Notes: generated by a model from the letters alone, not told the origin. A stretch of DNA of 64,000 nucleotides from JASSUD01 sp031963405 (GCA_031963405.1 JASSUJ010000001.1:992001-1056000), one strand, 5' to 3'; shown: positions 53,115-61,962, counted from the stretch's first letter. Program-made: numbers and translations.

Positions 53115-54256
53115 AAAGAGTCACTGTCCTTAACTATTGCCACGCTTTTCACCACCTTGCTACGTATTGCTAAACGCGTACGGTCTTGCACCGTTCCCGC
53201 CAATTGACCGCAGGCTGCATCGATATCATCGCCGCGGGTTTTACGAACCGTGGTGATTAAGCCCCCGTCCATCAAGATTTGGGCAAAGCGTTTAATACGT
53301 ACCGCTGAAGAGCGCAGCAAGCCAGAGCCTGGGAAGGGATTAAACGGGATGAGGTTGAACTTGCAAGGTGTATCACGCACCAGCTCAATGAGTTCATACG
53401 CATGCACGTCGCTATCGTTAACACCGTCCAACATACAATATTCAAACGTAATAAATTCGCGTGGTGCGACTTCCAGATAGCGCTGGCAGGCTTGCATCAA
53501 TTCAGCCAGCGGATATTTTTTGTTTAGCGGCACTAGTTGATCGCGCAAAGCATCATTGGGCGCATGCAGCGATACTGCTAGCGCGACCGGCAATTCGGCA
53601 GCGAGTCGATCCATCATGGGTACCACGCCCGAAGTTGAAAGCGTCACGCGCCGGCGCGATAGACCATAAGCGTTGTCATCCAGCATAATTCTCATGGCTC
53701 CGACAACCGCATCGAAGTTAAGCAATGGCTCGCCCATTCCCATCATGACGACATTCGTAATCACACGTGAGACTGGCTCGGTAGAACCATTTGCGTCATT
53801 TAGCTTGCGCAACGCAAACTCAGCCATCCAAAGCTGGCCAATAATTTCGCCTACCGTTAAGTTCCGATTAAAGCCTTGCTTGCCAGTCGAGCAAAAGCTG
53901 CAGTTGACCGCACAGCCAGCCTGCGAAGAAATACATAAGGTGCCACGGGTTTGTTCAGGAATAAACACCGCCTCAACGGCGTTCCGGTTGCCTATGTCCA
54001 GCAACCATTTGCAAGTGCCATCGGAGGACACATGCTGATGGATAATGTCTGGTGAGCTAATCGTTGCACAAGTCAGGAGTTTTTCGCGTAGTGACTTAGC
54101 AAGGTCAGTCATCTGATTAAAGTCAGCTGCCCCGCGCTGATGAATCCAGCGCTGCAATTGCTTGGCGCGAAACGGCTTCTCCCCCAAGCTTTGGCAATAA
54201 GCAGTCAGCTTGGTGGCATCAAAATCAAGTAAGTTAACCGTTTCAGTAGACGTCAT
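53111..54256 (-). CDS. rlmN: Dual-specificity RNA methyltransferase RlmN
   Basis: A 381-residue radical SAM enzyme methylating C2 of A2503 in 23S rRNA and A37 of some tRNAs. The cluster motif is CAVNCSFCSTGKQGFNRNLT; other landmarks are FIPEQTRGTLCISSQAGC, VMMGMGEPLLNFD, VTLSTSGVVPMMDRLA, LAVSLHAPNDALRDQLVPLN and the C-terminal TVRKTRGDDIDAACGQLAG with the methyl-carrying Cys. It leads the rlmN-pilW-rodZ-ispG run. Confidence 0.96.
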   Translation of the reverse strand: MTSTETVNLLDFDATKLTAYCQSLGEKPFRAKQLQRWIHQRGAADFNQMTDLAKSLREKLLTCATISSPDIIHQHVSSDGTCKWLLDIGNRNAVEAVFIPEQTRGTLCISSQAGCAVNCSFCSTGKQGFNRNLTVGEIIGQLWMAEFALRKLNDANGSTEPVSRVITNVVMMGMGEPLLNFDAVVGAMRIMLDDNAYGLSRRRVTLSTSGVVPMMDRLAAELPVALAVSLHAPNDALRDQLVPLNKKYPLAELMQACQRYLEVAPREFITFEYCMLDGVNDSDVHAYELIELVRDTPCKFNLIPFNPFPGSGLLRSSAVRIKRFAQILMDGGLITTVRKTRGDDIDAACGQLAGTVQDRTRLAIRSKVVKSVAIVKDSDSL

Positions 54257-54290
54257 GGGAAAGCCGCTTTTTAAGCGTCAACCTCTTTTT

Positions 54291-54391
54291 TAAGGAAATA
54301 CTCAATCGTGAGCAAGAAATGCCGATATAACAGTAAGCCTGCAAGGTAACGCGGCATCACACCGCTCCCGATTTATTTAGCGCTTACTAAG
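54291..54391. repeat. Family A palindrome (diverged)
   Basis: Left tip TAAGGAAATACTCAATCGTG, right tip CGATTTATTTAGCGCTTACT, around a centre with AACAGTAAGCCTGC. It lies upstream of rlmN in the 399-bp gap to ndk. The remaining gap shows no gene. Confidence 0.55.
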
Positions 54392-54596
54392 AGCCTTTTT
54401 AGCGTTTTCAGCACCTTGATTGGTGCGATTCAAGGGCACAGAAACCAAAATATACAACGTATATAAGGGTTTCTGCACAAGCCTGCCTTATTGGACTCTT
54501 TTAGAAACGCTAAATTAGCTCTTAGATAAGGAAGAACATTATGCACAGTATATGCCCAAGCGTTGCTTAGGCTGCAGGCAATGAATATGCTTTGGG

Positions 54597-54658
54597 GAAG
54601 CTTTGAATAACCGGGGGCGTCGGTATTGCTTGCCCCCAGCTTATTCAGAATTTCTTTA
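54597..54658. repeat. Family A palindrome overlapping the ndk stop
   Basis: GAAGCTTTGAATAACCGGGGGC on the left is mirrored by GCCCCCAGCTTATTCAGAATTTC on the right with mismatches, ending at the ndk stop codon TAA (54656-54658). Confidence 0.7.
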
Positions 54659-55060
54659 ATTAAAAAAGAAAGCAATTTCAGTGCGTGCGTTTTCTGCGCT
54701 ATCTGAGCCATGCACTGCATTGGCATCGATGCTGTCAGCAAAGTCGGCACGAATGGTACCGGCGGCAGCCTCTTTAGGATTGGTCGCACCCATTAATTCA
54801 CGGTTTTTCGCAATCGCATTGTCGCCTTCTAATGCCTGAACAAAGACCGGACCAGAAATCATAAAGCTCACGAGGTCTTTGAAAAATGGGCGCTCGCTAT
54901 GAATCGCATAGAACTTCTCTGCTTCAGCGCGTGACAAATGAACCATCTTAGCTTCTACCACTTTAAGACCTGCGTCTTCAAAGCGGCTCACAATCTTGCC
55001 AATAACATTTTTAGCTACTGCGTCAGGTTTAATAATCGATAAAGTGCGTTCGAGCGCCAT
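54656..55060 (-). CDS. ndk: Nucleoside diphosphate kinase, C-terminally shortened
   Basis: A 134-residue kinase that equilibrates NTP pools. Active-site motif NAVHGSDSAENARTEIAFFF contains the phospho-accepting His, and ERTLSIIKPDAVAKNVIG, RPFFKDLVSFMISGPV and RELMGATNPKEAAAGTIRAD are normal. Relatives have about 141 residues and continue after AFFF with a segment such as PxxNVYSR; here the frame reads AFFFN and stops, at the exact edge of a family A repeat. The missing tail contributes to subunit contacts in many family members, so oligomer stability may be altered (inference). All catalytic residues remain. Confidence 0.93.
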   Translation of the reverse strand: MALERTLSIIKPDAVAKNVIGKIVSRFEDAGLKVVEAKMVHLSRAEAEKFYAIHSERPFFKDLVSFMISGPVFVQALEGDNAIAKNRELMGATNPKEAAAGTIRADFADSIDANAVHGSDSAENARTEIAFFFN

Positions 55061-55280
55061 GTAAAACTCCGAAAAAATTAATCAGCTTCGATAACCTGAT
55101 TAATAATATGATCAAATAAAATTATCTATTAGGCCGTTCAGGAAGGACTAAATTAAGGCGAGAGTAGCAATATGCCTACCTCACGTTGATTTATAACTTC
55201 TTATTAAGCAAAGCGTAAAAAACCGCTATGGCAAACGGCTAATAACATACACAACTTCACACAGCAGCTTAAACTTAGGG

Positions 55281-55341
55281 AACCTCTGCATAACTCCTTA
55301 GACAAGGAGGCATAATGCCAGCCGGGGATTATGCAGAGGTT
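55281..55341. repeat. Palindromic repeat, family C (copy 2)
   Basis: AACCTCTGCATAA (55281-55293) mirrored by TTATGCAGAGGTT (55329-55341), same tip as the element at 214-305. Confidence 0.7.
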
Positions 55342-55489
55342 GCTCAGGCTATCTGCTAACCATTGCGTTCAATGCTAAACAGATAGGAAGCTACTGGTAC
55401 AGCATCAAATTAATCTGCTATTCTAGCATGCGCTTACCGCGGTTCAGGACGTAGTCTGTGGGTTGCACAAAGTTGGACCAACTTACTTA

Positions 55490-55654
55490 GAACCTGTCCA
55501 CAAATTGTCTAAAAGGCTGTCAGTCGGGGAAGGCCCTTAGTTGAGTAAACCTTGCAGCAACCGGAGTGCACCTAGGTACATGAGGATTGCGAGTACCGCC
55601 CAGGATTTGAAAAAACGCGAATCACGGCCTTTTAGGCGATTTGTGGACAGGTTC
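55490..55654. repeat. Family B palindrome, 165 bp (reference copy)
   Basis: Inverted repeats of 28 bp with 26 matches, left tip GAACCTGTCCACAAATTGTC, right end mirrored as GATTTGTGGACAGGTTC, flanked on both sides by TA. The centre has CACCTAGGTACATGAGGATT. With the family C copy it fills the 656-bp gap between ndk and the BI-1 family gene; I see no gene there. Confidence 0.8.
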
Positions 55655-55716
55655 TAGGACACGGCAACCAGCGGGTGCTGGACACAGCGTACAAGCATTA
55701 TTTGCAAGGAGAAGAA

Positions 55717-56418
55717 ATGAGCAGATACCGGTCTTATGATCTACAGCGCAACAGCGCGCCAGCAGCGCTCAACGTCCGCAATCGGGTGTTGCGTAATACT
55801 TACTGGCTACTTGCGTTATCTATGGTGCCGACTGTATTCGGTGCTTGGCTTGGCGTCAGCACTGGCTTTTCACTCTTGGCACGAACCAGCCCAGGCCTGA
55901 GTCTCATACTCTTTATGGCTGTTGCTTTTGGTTTTATGTTCGCGATTGAACGCTATAAAAATAGCGGAGTAGGCGCTGCCTTATTGCTAGGCTTTACTTT
56001 CTTTATGGGGCTGATGCTCTCGCGCATGCTGAGTTTTATACTCGGTTTTTCAAATGGCCCAACCCTAATCATGCTAGCGTTTGGCGGCACTGGCATTGTG
56101 TTTACCACCATGGCATCGATTGCCACTTTCTCAAAGCGTGATTTTTCAGGCTTAGGTAAATGGCTATTTATGGGCGTGGTTGTGTTGTTAGTCGCTTCCG
56201 TTGCGAATATTTGGCTAAAATTGCCAGCATTGATGCTGACTGTATCAGTCATGGCAATTATTATTTTCTCAGCGTATATGCTGTTTGACGTACAACGCGT
56301 CGTTAATGGTGGTGAAACTAACTATATTTCCGCCGCACTCGCTATTTATTTAGACATTTACAATGTATTCGTCAATTTGCTCGCTATCCTTGGCATTTTT
56401 GGTGGCAATCGAGAGTAA
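55717..56418 (+). CDS. Bax inhibitor-1 family membrane protein (YccA-like)
   Basis: A 233-residue integral membrane protein with seven hydrophobic segments (for example NTYWLLALSMVPTVFGAWLG, LILFMAVAFGFMFAIE, GAALLLGFTFFMGLML, LFMGVVVLLVASVANIWL, ALMLTVSVMAIIIFSAYMLF). The C-terminal signature FDVQRVVNGGETNYISAALA with the paired Asp residues is typical of the UPF0005/BI-1 family (YccA, YbhL). E. coli YccA is a substrate and modulator of FtsH, and hflK/hflC are in this window, which fits but does not prove a link. AAGGAG 5 bases upstream decides the start at 55717. Confidence 0.9.
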   Translation: MSRYRSYDLQRNSAPAALNVRNRVLRNTYWLLALSMVPTVFGAWLGVSTGFSLLARTSPGLSLILFMAVAFGFMFAIERYKNSGVGAALLLGFTFFMGLMLSRMLSFILGFSNGPTLIMLAFGGTGIVFTTMASIATFSKRDFSGLGKWLFMGVVVLLVASVANIWLKLPALMLTVSVMAIIIFSAYMLFDVQRVVNGGETNYISAALAIYLDIYNVFVNLLAILGIFGGNRE

Positions 56419-56519
56419 AGACAGAACAAAAACGCTAGTAAACTTCAGCCCTTAAAAGCCGCGCAAACCTGAAGTGCCCCCAAAAAGTTGGACACCAATC
56501 TAATTTTTTGGGTTTTTTT

Positions 56520-57047
56520 ATGAGTAAATACAGCGAGGCATTTAAGTTATCGGCCATTCAAAGCTATTTATCTGGCATGAAGAGTGGCAGGGCCGTGGCA
56601 CAGCAATATGGCGTGGAACATGGAATGTTGCGTAAGTGGGTGGCCGCCTACCGCGTGCATGGGGAAGCGAGCCTCAAAAAGAAGTACGGCAACTACAGCG
56701 CCCAATTCAAGCTTTCAGTACTAAAGCATATGCAGGAGCACGCGCTGTCGCATCGAGAAACGGCAGCCTATTTTGATATTCGCAATGTAGGTATTCTGGG
56801 TATCTGGAAACGTCATTATGATGCGGGAGGTATACAAGCCCTCTCTCCCCGCCAACAAGGACGCCGCAAAAAAATGCCACCATCCCCCCCTACCTCGCCC
56901 AAATCTGGAAATGTACAGACGCGCACGCGCGAACAGGTACTTGAGGAAGAGCTGAATTATTTGCGCATGGAAAACACCTACTTAAAAAAGCTCAAAGCCT
57001 TAATTCAAGCGGACCAGCGGGCAGCACAGCGCAGAAAGCACAAATAG
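56520..57047 (+). CDS. IS3-family OrfA
   Basis: A 175-residue DNA-binding protein of the IS element. It has two helix-turn-helix regions (YSEAFKLSAIQSYLSGMKSG and YSAQFKLSVLKHMQEHALSH), a basic linker, and a leucine-zipper-like C-terminus (VLEEELNYLRMENTYLKKLK). ATG 56520 is preferred to an upstream GTG-type start. Its TAG overlaps the first codon of OrfB. Confidence 0.9.
   Translation: MSKYSEAFKLSAIQSYLSGMKSGRAVAQQYGVEHGMLRKWVAAYRVHGEASLKKKYGNYSAQFKLSVLKHMQEHALSHRETAAYFDIRNVGILGIWKRHYDAGGIQALSPRQQGRRKKMPPSPPTSPKSGNVQTRTREQVLEEELNYLRMENTYLKKLKALIQADQRAAQRRKHK
56984..56990 (+). other. Predicted programmed -1 frameshift site
   Basis: A-AAA-AAG in the correct phase relative to OrfA codons (TTA AAA AAG). 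After slipping back one base the -1 frame is open for 19 codons up to the OrfB start, which allows an OrfAB fusion transposase as in other IS3-family elements. Confidence 0.8.
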
Positions 57048-57883
57048 TGTTTGGATTAAGGCACCAGTACCCCCTTAGCAGCTTACTCAAAGTAGCAGGC
57101 CTCGCACGCAGTACCTTTTACTACCAACAAAAAGCGTTACAGCGGGGCGATAAATATCTAGCGATCAAAGCGCAGATTCAGGCTGTTTTTACGCAGCATA
57201 AGGGACGGTATGGCTATCGACGTATCACGAGTGTGATTCGGCAGAATGGACATTCAATCAACCATAAAACAATCCAGCGTTTGATGGGGCAGCTCAAGCT
57301 CAAATCGTTGGTACGTATTAAAAAATACCGTTCCTATAAAGGGGCGTTAGGACGCATAGCCCCCAATGTCTTGCAACGACAATTTAGCGCCCAGCGCCCC
57401 AACCATAAATGGGTAACGGATGTAACGGAATTCAATGTCTACGGCCAGAAGTTGTATCTCTCGCCCGTGATGGACTTGTACAACGGAGAGATCATCTCCT
57501 ACCAAATCGCACAGCGCCCTGCGTTCGAGATGATAAGCACCATGCTTAATAAAGCCTTTATCTGTTTGCAGCCTCATGACAAGCCAATCATGCACTCAGA
57601 TCAGGGATGGCAATATCAAATGGCCGCCTATCGAGAACTGCTCGCGAAAAAAGGTATCACGCAGAGTATGTCTCGCAAAGGAAACTGTCTTGATAATGCG
57701 GCTATGGAGAGCTTCTTCGGTACACTAAAATCTGAGTTTTTTTATTTGAATACATTTCGTAATATTGACGAGTTACAAGCAGGTTTGAGCAAATACATCT
57801 ACTACTACAATCATGAACGCATCAAACTCAAACTAAAAGGACTGAGCCCGGTGCAATACCGAATTCAGTCCTTTCATTGTTAG
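57047..57883 (+). CDS. IS3-family transposase OrfB
   Basis: A 278-residue DDE catalytic protein. An N-terminal HTH_21 region (HKGRYGYRRITSVIRQNGHS, INHKTIQRLMGQLKLKSLVR) is followed by the rve integrase core with the catalytic triad in VTDVTEFNVYGQKLYLSPVM (Asp), IMHSDQGWQYQ (Asp) and CLDNAAMESFFGTLKSE (Glu). It is in the -1 frame relative to OrfA; the GTG at 57047 overlaps the OrfA stop (TAGTG). All key residues are intact. Confidence 0.93.
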   Translation: MFGLRHQYPLSSLLKVAGLARSTFYYQQKALQRGDKYLAIKAQIQAVFTQHKGRYGYRRITSVIRQNGHSINHKTIQRLMGQLKLKSLVRIKKYRSYKGALGRIAPNVLQRQFSAQRPNHKWVTDVTEFNVYGQKLYLSPVMDLYNGEIISYQIAQRPAFEMISTMLNKAFICLQPHDKPIMHSDQGWQYQMAAYRELLAKKGITQSMSRKGNCLDNAAMESFFGTLKSEFFYLNTFRNIDELQAGLSKYIYYYNHERIKLKLKGLSPVQYRIQSFHC

Positions 57884-57961
57884 CTACTTTAACCGTCTAA
57901 GTTTTTGGGGTCAGTTCAACCCTTTAGATTTGTGCGGCTTTTTTATTAATTAAAACTCATT

Positions 57962-59320
57962 TTATTCCCGCTCAAAAAGCGCGATTGACTCCACGTGCGA
58001 GGTATGCGGAAACATATTGATGATGCCTGCGCCTCGCAGGGTATAGCCCGCTTGGTGCACCAGCAACTCAGTATCGCGTGCAAGGGTAGCCGGGTTGCAT
58101 GAGACATAAACGATGCGGCGTGGCATGGAGCCATTGGCTGCATGGCGCTCAACCAGCGCTTTTACCACGGCTAACGCACCTTCACGGGGCGGGTCAATCA
58201 GCCATTTGTCGAATGTGCCCAGCGCGTCTAAATCTTCCGCGGTAATTTCAAATAAATTACGACATAAAAATGAGGTACGCTGGCTCACGCCATTTAGGCG
58301 CGCATTCTCAAAGGCACGTTCTGTCAACGCTTCGCTACCTTCAATGCCGACTACTTCGCCTGCATAACGGGCCAGCGGCAAAGTGAAATTACCTAGTCCA
58401 CAAAATAAATCGAGAATGCGCTCGCTACGCTTAGGTGCCAACAAGCGTATTGCACGGCTTATCAAAGCACGATTAATAGGCTGGTTAACTTGAGTAAAGT
58501 CAGTGGGCTTAAACGGCATCCTGATTTGAAATTCAGGCAAGGTATAAGTCAACTCAGCCTGCGCTGAATCGAGTGGGAAAATTGTATTTGGTCCTTTAGG
58601 TTGCAACCAAAATTGCACTTGATGCTGCTTGGCAAATTCGCGTAGCAATGCTTCGTCGGCTTCTGTTGGAGGAACCAGCACGCGCAGCACTAAAGCGGTG
58701 ACATCAGTGCCTTCGGCAACTTCGATCTGCGGCAGCTGCTCGCGAATGGATAAGCTCTCAACTAAAGCGCGTAGCGGTACCAACATGGCTGAGATAGGCG
58801 GGGATAAAATTTCGCAGCTGGTCATATCAACTACGTAGTGATGACGCCGCTCGTGAAAGCCAACTAGTGCATGGCCCTTCTTTAATACGTAACGCACAGC
58901 GAGTCGCGCCCGCGAGCGGTATCCCCAGGCGGGGCCAGCAATCGGTCGGAAGATTTGCTGAGCACGTATTTTGGCGAGATGCGCTAGCTGATCTTCCAAC
59001 ACGCGTTGTTTAATCGCAAGCTGAGCCCTTACTTCTAAATGTTGCATGGAGCATCCACCACAACGCTCAAAAAAGCGGCAGCGAGGCGTCGTGCGTAGTG
59101 AACTTTCGCGCAATACTGCCACCAGCCGCGCTTGCTCAAAATTGGGTTTTTTGCGGTAGCTCGAATAGCTAACTCGCTCACATGGCAAGGCTCCTTCGAC
59201 GAAAATAACTTTCGCCCCCTCTCCCGTTTCGTTAGCGAGCCGACCAATACCGCGGGCCTCTAGGTCAAGCGATTCAATATCAATGACAGGCGCAGCGGCT
59301 GTTGTAGCTTGAGCAGACAT
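57962..59320 (-). CDS. rlmD: 23S rRNA (uracil-1939-C5) methyltransferase RlmD
   Basis: About 452 residues from ATG 59320. An N-terminal TRAM-like OB fold (IDIESLDLEARGIGRLANET) precedes the iron-sulphur ligands CRFFERCGGCSMQHL. The SAM-binding core contains RILDLFCGLGNFTLPLARYA, then WLIDPPREGALAVVKAL and the nucleophile motif IVYVSCNPATLARD; the C-terminus is AGIINMFPHTSHVESIALFE. All landmarks of RlmD (RumA) are present. The IS3 element is inserted just downstream of its stop codon, in the convergent gap to the BI-1 family gene. Confidence 0.95.
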   Translation of the reverse strand: MSAQATTAAAPVIDIESLDLEARGIGRLANETGEGAKVIFVEGALPCERVSYSSYRKKPNFEQARLVAVLRESSLRTTPRCRFFERCGGCSMQHLEVRAQLAIKQRVLEDQLAHLAKIRAQQIFRPIAGPAWGYRSRARLAVRYVLKKGHALVGFHERRHHYVVDMTSCEILSPPISAMLVPLRALVESLSIREQLPQIEVAEGTDVTALVLRVLVPPTEADEALLREFAKQHQVQFWLQPKGPNTIFPLDSAQAELTYTLPEFQIRMPFKPTDFTQVNQPINRALISRAIRLLAPKRSERILDLFCGLGNFTLPLARYAGEVVGIEGSEALTERAFENARLNGVSQRTSFLCRNLFEITAEDLDALGTFDKWLIDPPREGALAVVKALVERHAANGSMPRRIVYVSCNPATLARDTELLVHQAGYTLRGAGIINMFPHTSHVESIALFERE

Positions 59321-59344
59321 AAGCAAAATTTTCTTTAGAGACAA

Positions 59345-59761
59345 TCACCACTCATTTTCACTCATTAGAAAGCGGCTAGGCACAGTAGCGCTTAGTTGCT
59401 TTTTTAAGATGACAGATGAGTAATAAACGATGAATAAAAAACAGTGAATGATAAACAATGGATCGCAAACGCGATATTAATACGTAGCAATTGAGAAGAC
59501 GTAGGACATGCCTCCAATTATCTAAAAAACAAACATCCTGTCCGTGAACATTATGGTGGAGTAACAAGGGAACGCCAACATGCAGCCCCAACCGCCCCAG
59601 TTTCTCCAAAATAAGTTTTGGACGAGATCGTGAACAGACTCTTAGATAATTGGAGACGCCCTCCTACTAAGCAACACTAAATAGCTCAAGCGCAACATGA
59701 TGGCCCACTGCTAGCACTGACTGCGCCGCTATTCTTTGTCCCTGGGCTATTTGACGCATGC
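59345..59761. other. Intergenic stretch with palindrome
   Basis: 417 bp. CTCCAATTATCTAA (59512-59525) is mirrored perfectly by TTAGATAATTGGAG (59642-59655), with a B-like GTGAACAGACTCTTAG inside the right half. No gene is convincing. Confidence 0.55.
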
Positions 59762-60538
59762 CTAATTATCAAATGCACTCAAATATTCTGCCCAATGCGG
59801 AGCCGGTTCAGCAGCAAGCGCATTTTTAATCACGGTCAGTTCGTTGGCATATTCTTGCGCCGTGAAGCCGCCCCGCATAAGTTGGAAGCGACAATACAAT
59901 AAATAAGTATTGACAACATCGGTTTCACAGTAGTTGCGAATTTCGTCAAGCTGACCTTTTTGAAAAGCTTGCCACACTTGCGAGCCATCCATGCCGAGCT
60001 TGCCGGGAAAGCCACATAGTTTTGCCAAGGCATCAAGCGGCACACTAGCACGCGGCTGATAGAGCGCGAGTAAATCCATTAAATCGGTGTGGCGCGCGTG
60101 GTAGCGACTAATATAGTTATTCCACTTAAAGTCCCGGTCGTCTTCGCCTAGATCCCAATATTTCGGTGCTGCTACATTATTGATCAGCGCTCGGTAATGC
60201 AACACGGGCAAATCAAAGCCTCCGCCATTCCATGAGACAAGCTGCGGTGTATATTTTTCAATCACGCGGAAAAACGCCTGTATCAGCGTGGCTTCGTTAT
60301 CTTTTGTGCTGCCGAGGGAACGCACTCGGAACCCATCACGGTCTCGAAAGGTGCAAGAAATAGCTGCGATGCGGTGTAAATGATGCGGGAGAAAATCAGA
60401 GCCAGTTTTTTCTCGGCGTGCATCAAAAGCTTGTTGTACCAGCGCTTCATCAGATAGGTTTGACGCGTCATGATCAAGGCGCCGCAAGCCGGCCACATCG
60501 GGAATAGTTTCTATATCAAAAACGAGAATGGGCGTCAC
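59762..60538 (-). CDS. 3'-5' exonuclease, PolB-exonuclease-like (DNA_pol_B_exo2)
   Basis: A 258-residue DEDDy exonuclease. The GTG at 60538 is preferred because AAGGAGG lies 7 bases upstream and it overlaps the rpoS stop (GTGA). Motif I is VFDIETIPDVAGL (Asp, Glu), motif II near VSWNGGGFDLPVLHYRAL, and motif III includes RNYCETDVVNTYLLYCR. The family is described as predicted 3'-5' exonucleases related to the exonuclease domain of PolB. It likely acts in DNA or RNA processing. Coupling to rpoS suggests joint expression. Confidence 0.9.
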   Translation of the reverse strand: MTPILVFDIETIPDVAGLRRLDHDASNLSDEALVQQAFDARREKTGSDFLPHHLHRIAAISCTFRDRDGFRVRSLGSTKDNEATLIQAFFRVIEKYTPQLVSWNGGGFDLPVLHYRALINNVAAPKYWDLGEDDRDFKWNNYISRYHARHTDLMDLLALYQPRASVPLDALAKLCGFPGKLGMDGSQVWQAFQKGQLDEIRNYCETDVVNTYLLYCRFQLMRGGFTAQEYANELTVIKNALAAEPAPHWAEYLSAFDN

Positions 60539-61587
60539 AATACGGCCTCCTTTCGAATTCCATTTGAAATGAAATAGCGCTTTAGCCACATCAGCGCCTC
60601 ATGTTGCAGCTGTCGTACACGTTCGTGGGTAATCTGCATTTCTTCCGCTATTTTATCGAGAGTGGCCGGCTCAGTATGATTTAGCCCAAAACGATATTCA
60701 ATAACTCGGCGATGCTTTTCGGGCATACGCGCAAGCCAAATACTGATGAGTTGTTCAAGCTCATGATAACGTGCTTCGGCATCCGGAGAGGTGCCATGAC
60801 TATCGGCCAAAAAGTCAAGCAAGCTCTTTTCTGAATCGGCCTCAAGCGGGGTATCCAGCGAAGTAATATGTTCATTGAGAGCTAGAATGGCAGCGACTTC
60901 TTGCGCTGTTTTACCCGTTAAATCGGCGATATCGTCAAAACTTGCTTCCTCATGCTCAGGATCAGCAGCGCTGTGAAGTTTTTTCTCAATGTAATACTTA
61001 GCACGCAAAATTTGATTAATGCCCCGCACCACATGGACAGGCAGGCGCACTGTACGCCCTTGATTCATAACGGCCCGCTCAATGCTTTGGCGTATCCACC
61101 AGGTGGCATAAGTAGAAAAACGAAAGCCTCGCAGGGGATCAAATTTTTCAATGGCGTGCATTAAGCCAAGGTTGCCCTCTTCAATGAGATCGAGCAAAGG
61201 TACGCCGCGATTTAAATAGCTTTTGGCAATACTCACAACCAGACGCAAGTTCCGCTCAATCATGATTTGCCGTGCGTCAAAATCCCCGGTTTTAGCTCGC
61301 GTCGCGTAATGACGCTCTTCCTCCACTGTCAAAAGCGGTTTGACGCTAATTTTATGCAGATAACGCTGAATCGTATCAGCGCTTAATTCAGCACGCAGTA
61401 AAGCCTTCGCATCTGCCGAGTCAGCTGCGCTGACAACTTTATCTTTAAGGGAATTTTCATTAACGTCGTCTGCGCCATCATCCTCTGGCGAAATCGAATC
61501 AAAAAGCGTATCAACCGCTTCCTCGCCCGATTCTTCCTCCGCTTCGTTAATTAGCTCAGAAGACACATCGTGCTTTGATTTGGACAT
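60535..61587 (-). CDS. rpoS: RNA polymerase sigma factor RpoS
   Basis: A 350-residue stationary-phase sigma factor. ATG 61587 (MSKSKHDVSSELINEAEEES) gives the usual length; a longer frame adds an unrelated leader. After an acidic N-terminus come region 1.2 (DTIQRYLHKISVKPLLTVEE), region 2 (RNLRLVVSIAKSYLNRGVPL, DLIEEGNLGLMHAIEKFDPL, FRFSTYATWWIRQSIERAVM), region 3 (RLPVHVVRGINQILRAKYYI) and region 4 (PEKHRRVIEYRFGLNHTEPA, ITHERVRQLQHEALMWLKRY). The order surE-pcm-nlpD-rpoS is conserved; in relatives the main rpoS promoter lies inside nlpD. The 375-bp spacer holds a nested palindrome. Confidence 0.96.
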   Translation of the reverse strand: MSKSKHDVSSELINEAEEESGEEAVDTLFDSISPEDDGADDVNENSLKDKVVSAADSADAKALLRAELSADTIQRYLHKISVKPLLTVEEERHYATRAKTGDFDARQIMIERNLRLVVSIAKSYLNRGVPLLDLIEEGNLGLMHAIEKFDPLRGFRFSTYATWWIRQSIERAVMNQGRTVRLPVHVVRGINQILRAKYYIEKKLHSAADPEHEEASFDDIADLTGKTAQEVAAILALNEHITSLDTPLEADSEKSLLDFLADSHGTSPDAEARYHELEQLISIWLARMPEKHRRVIEYRFGLNHTEPATLDKIAEEMQITHERVRQLQHEALMWLKRYFISNGIRKEAVL

Positions 61588-61866
61588 GGTTATTGGGTTG
61601 TTTAAAAAGCTATTTGCAAATTCGCGAAGAGATTCATCCGCAAATTCACAAATGAGCTTATGCCTACAGCGCATGATAGATCTGCAGGCATAAGTATTTG
61701 ATTAAGGCATAAGGAACCCTGTTTAGGGATTATGCGCACCGGAGCTTCACTGTACTAAAGTAAAGTGCTGGCTACAGCATTCCTTCTACGAGATCAGGGT
61801 ATTTTTTGAAAATTCTGGATGCCTTCTTAGGAGCTGGTCGATGCCTCAAAAAATGGCCAGTAGAGG

Positions 61867-61953
61867 TGAGAGGTAAGCACGTCGACGTTCCGTATTTAAT
61901 TCAACTCTTCATCTTAAATACGGAACCCCGACAGGCAGACTACAAACCTCTCA
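61867..61953. repeat. Nested palindrome between nlpD and rpoS
   Basis: An inner perfect 13-bp inverted repeat (GTTCCGTATTTAA, 61887-61899 with 61914-61926) is framed by an outer 8-bp pair (TGAGAGGT, 61867-61874 with 61946-61953). It lies in the presumed rpoS leader, so it could shape the 5' UTR. The plus strand ends in a T-run, but no plus-strand gene precedes it. Confidence 0.6.
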
Positions 61954-61962
61954 TTTTTTTAT

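Larger units (their letters stand above)
56470..57918 (+). mobile_element. Intact IS3-family insertion sequence (IS150-like)
   Basis: 1,449 bp bounded by imperfect 24-bp inverted repeats (TGAAGTGCCCCCAAAAAGTT at 56470; mirrored end at 57918; about 20 of 24 match) with TG...CA tips and a 3-bp target duplication ACC (56467-56469 and 57919-57921). It carries orfA and orfB in the -1 arrangement of the family. The complete ends, matching target duplication and open frames indicate a recent, probably functional insertion. Confidence 0.92.

Noticed and set aside
54430..54789. 119-codon minus-strand frame overlapping ndk
   Set aside because: Out of frame with ndk, runs through the repeat, and has no domain or ribosome binding site.
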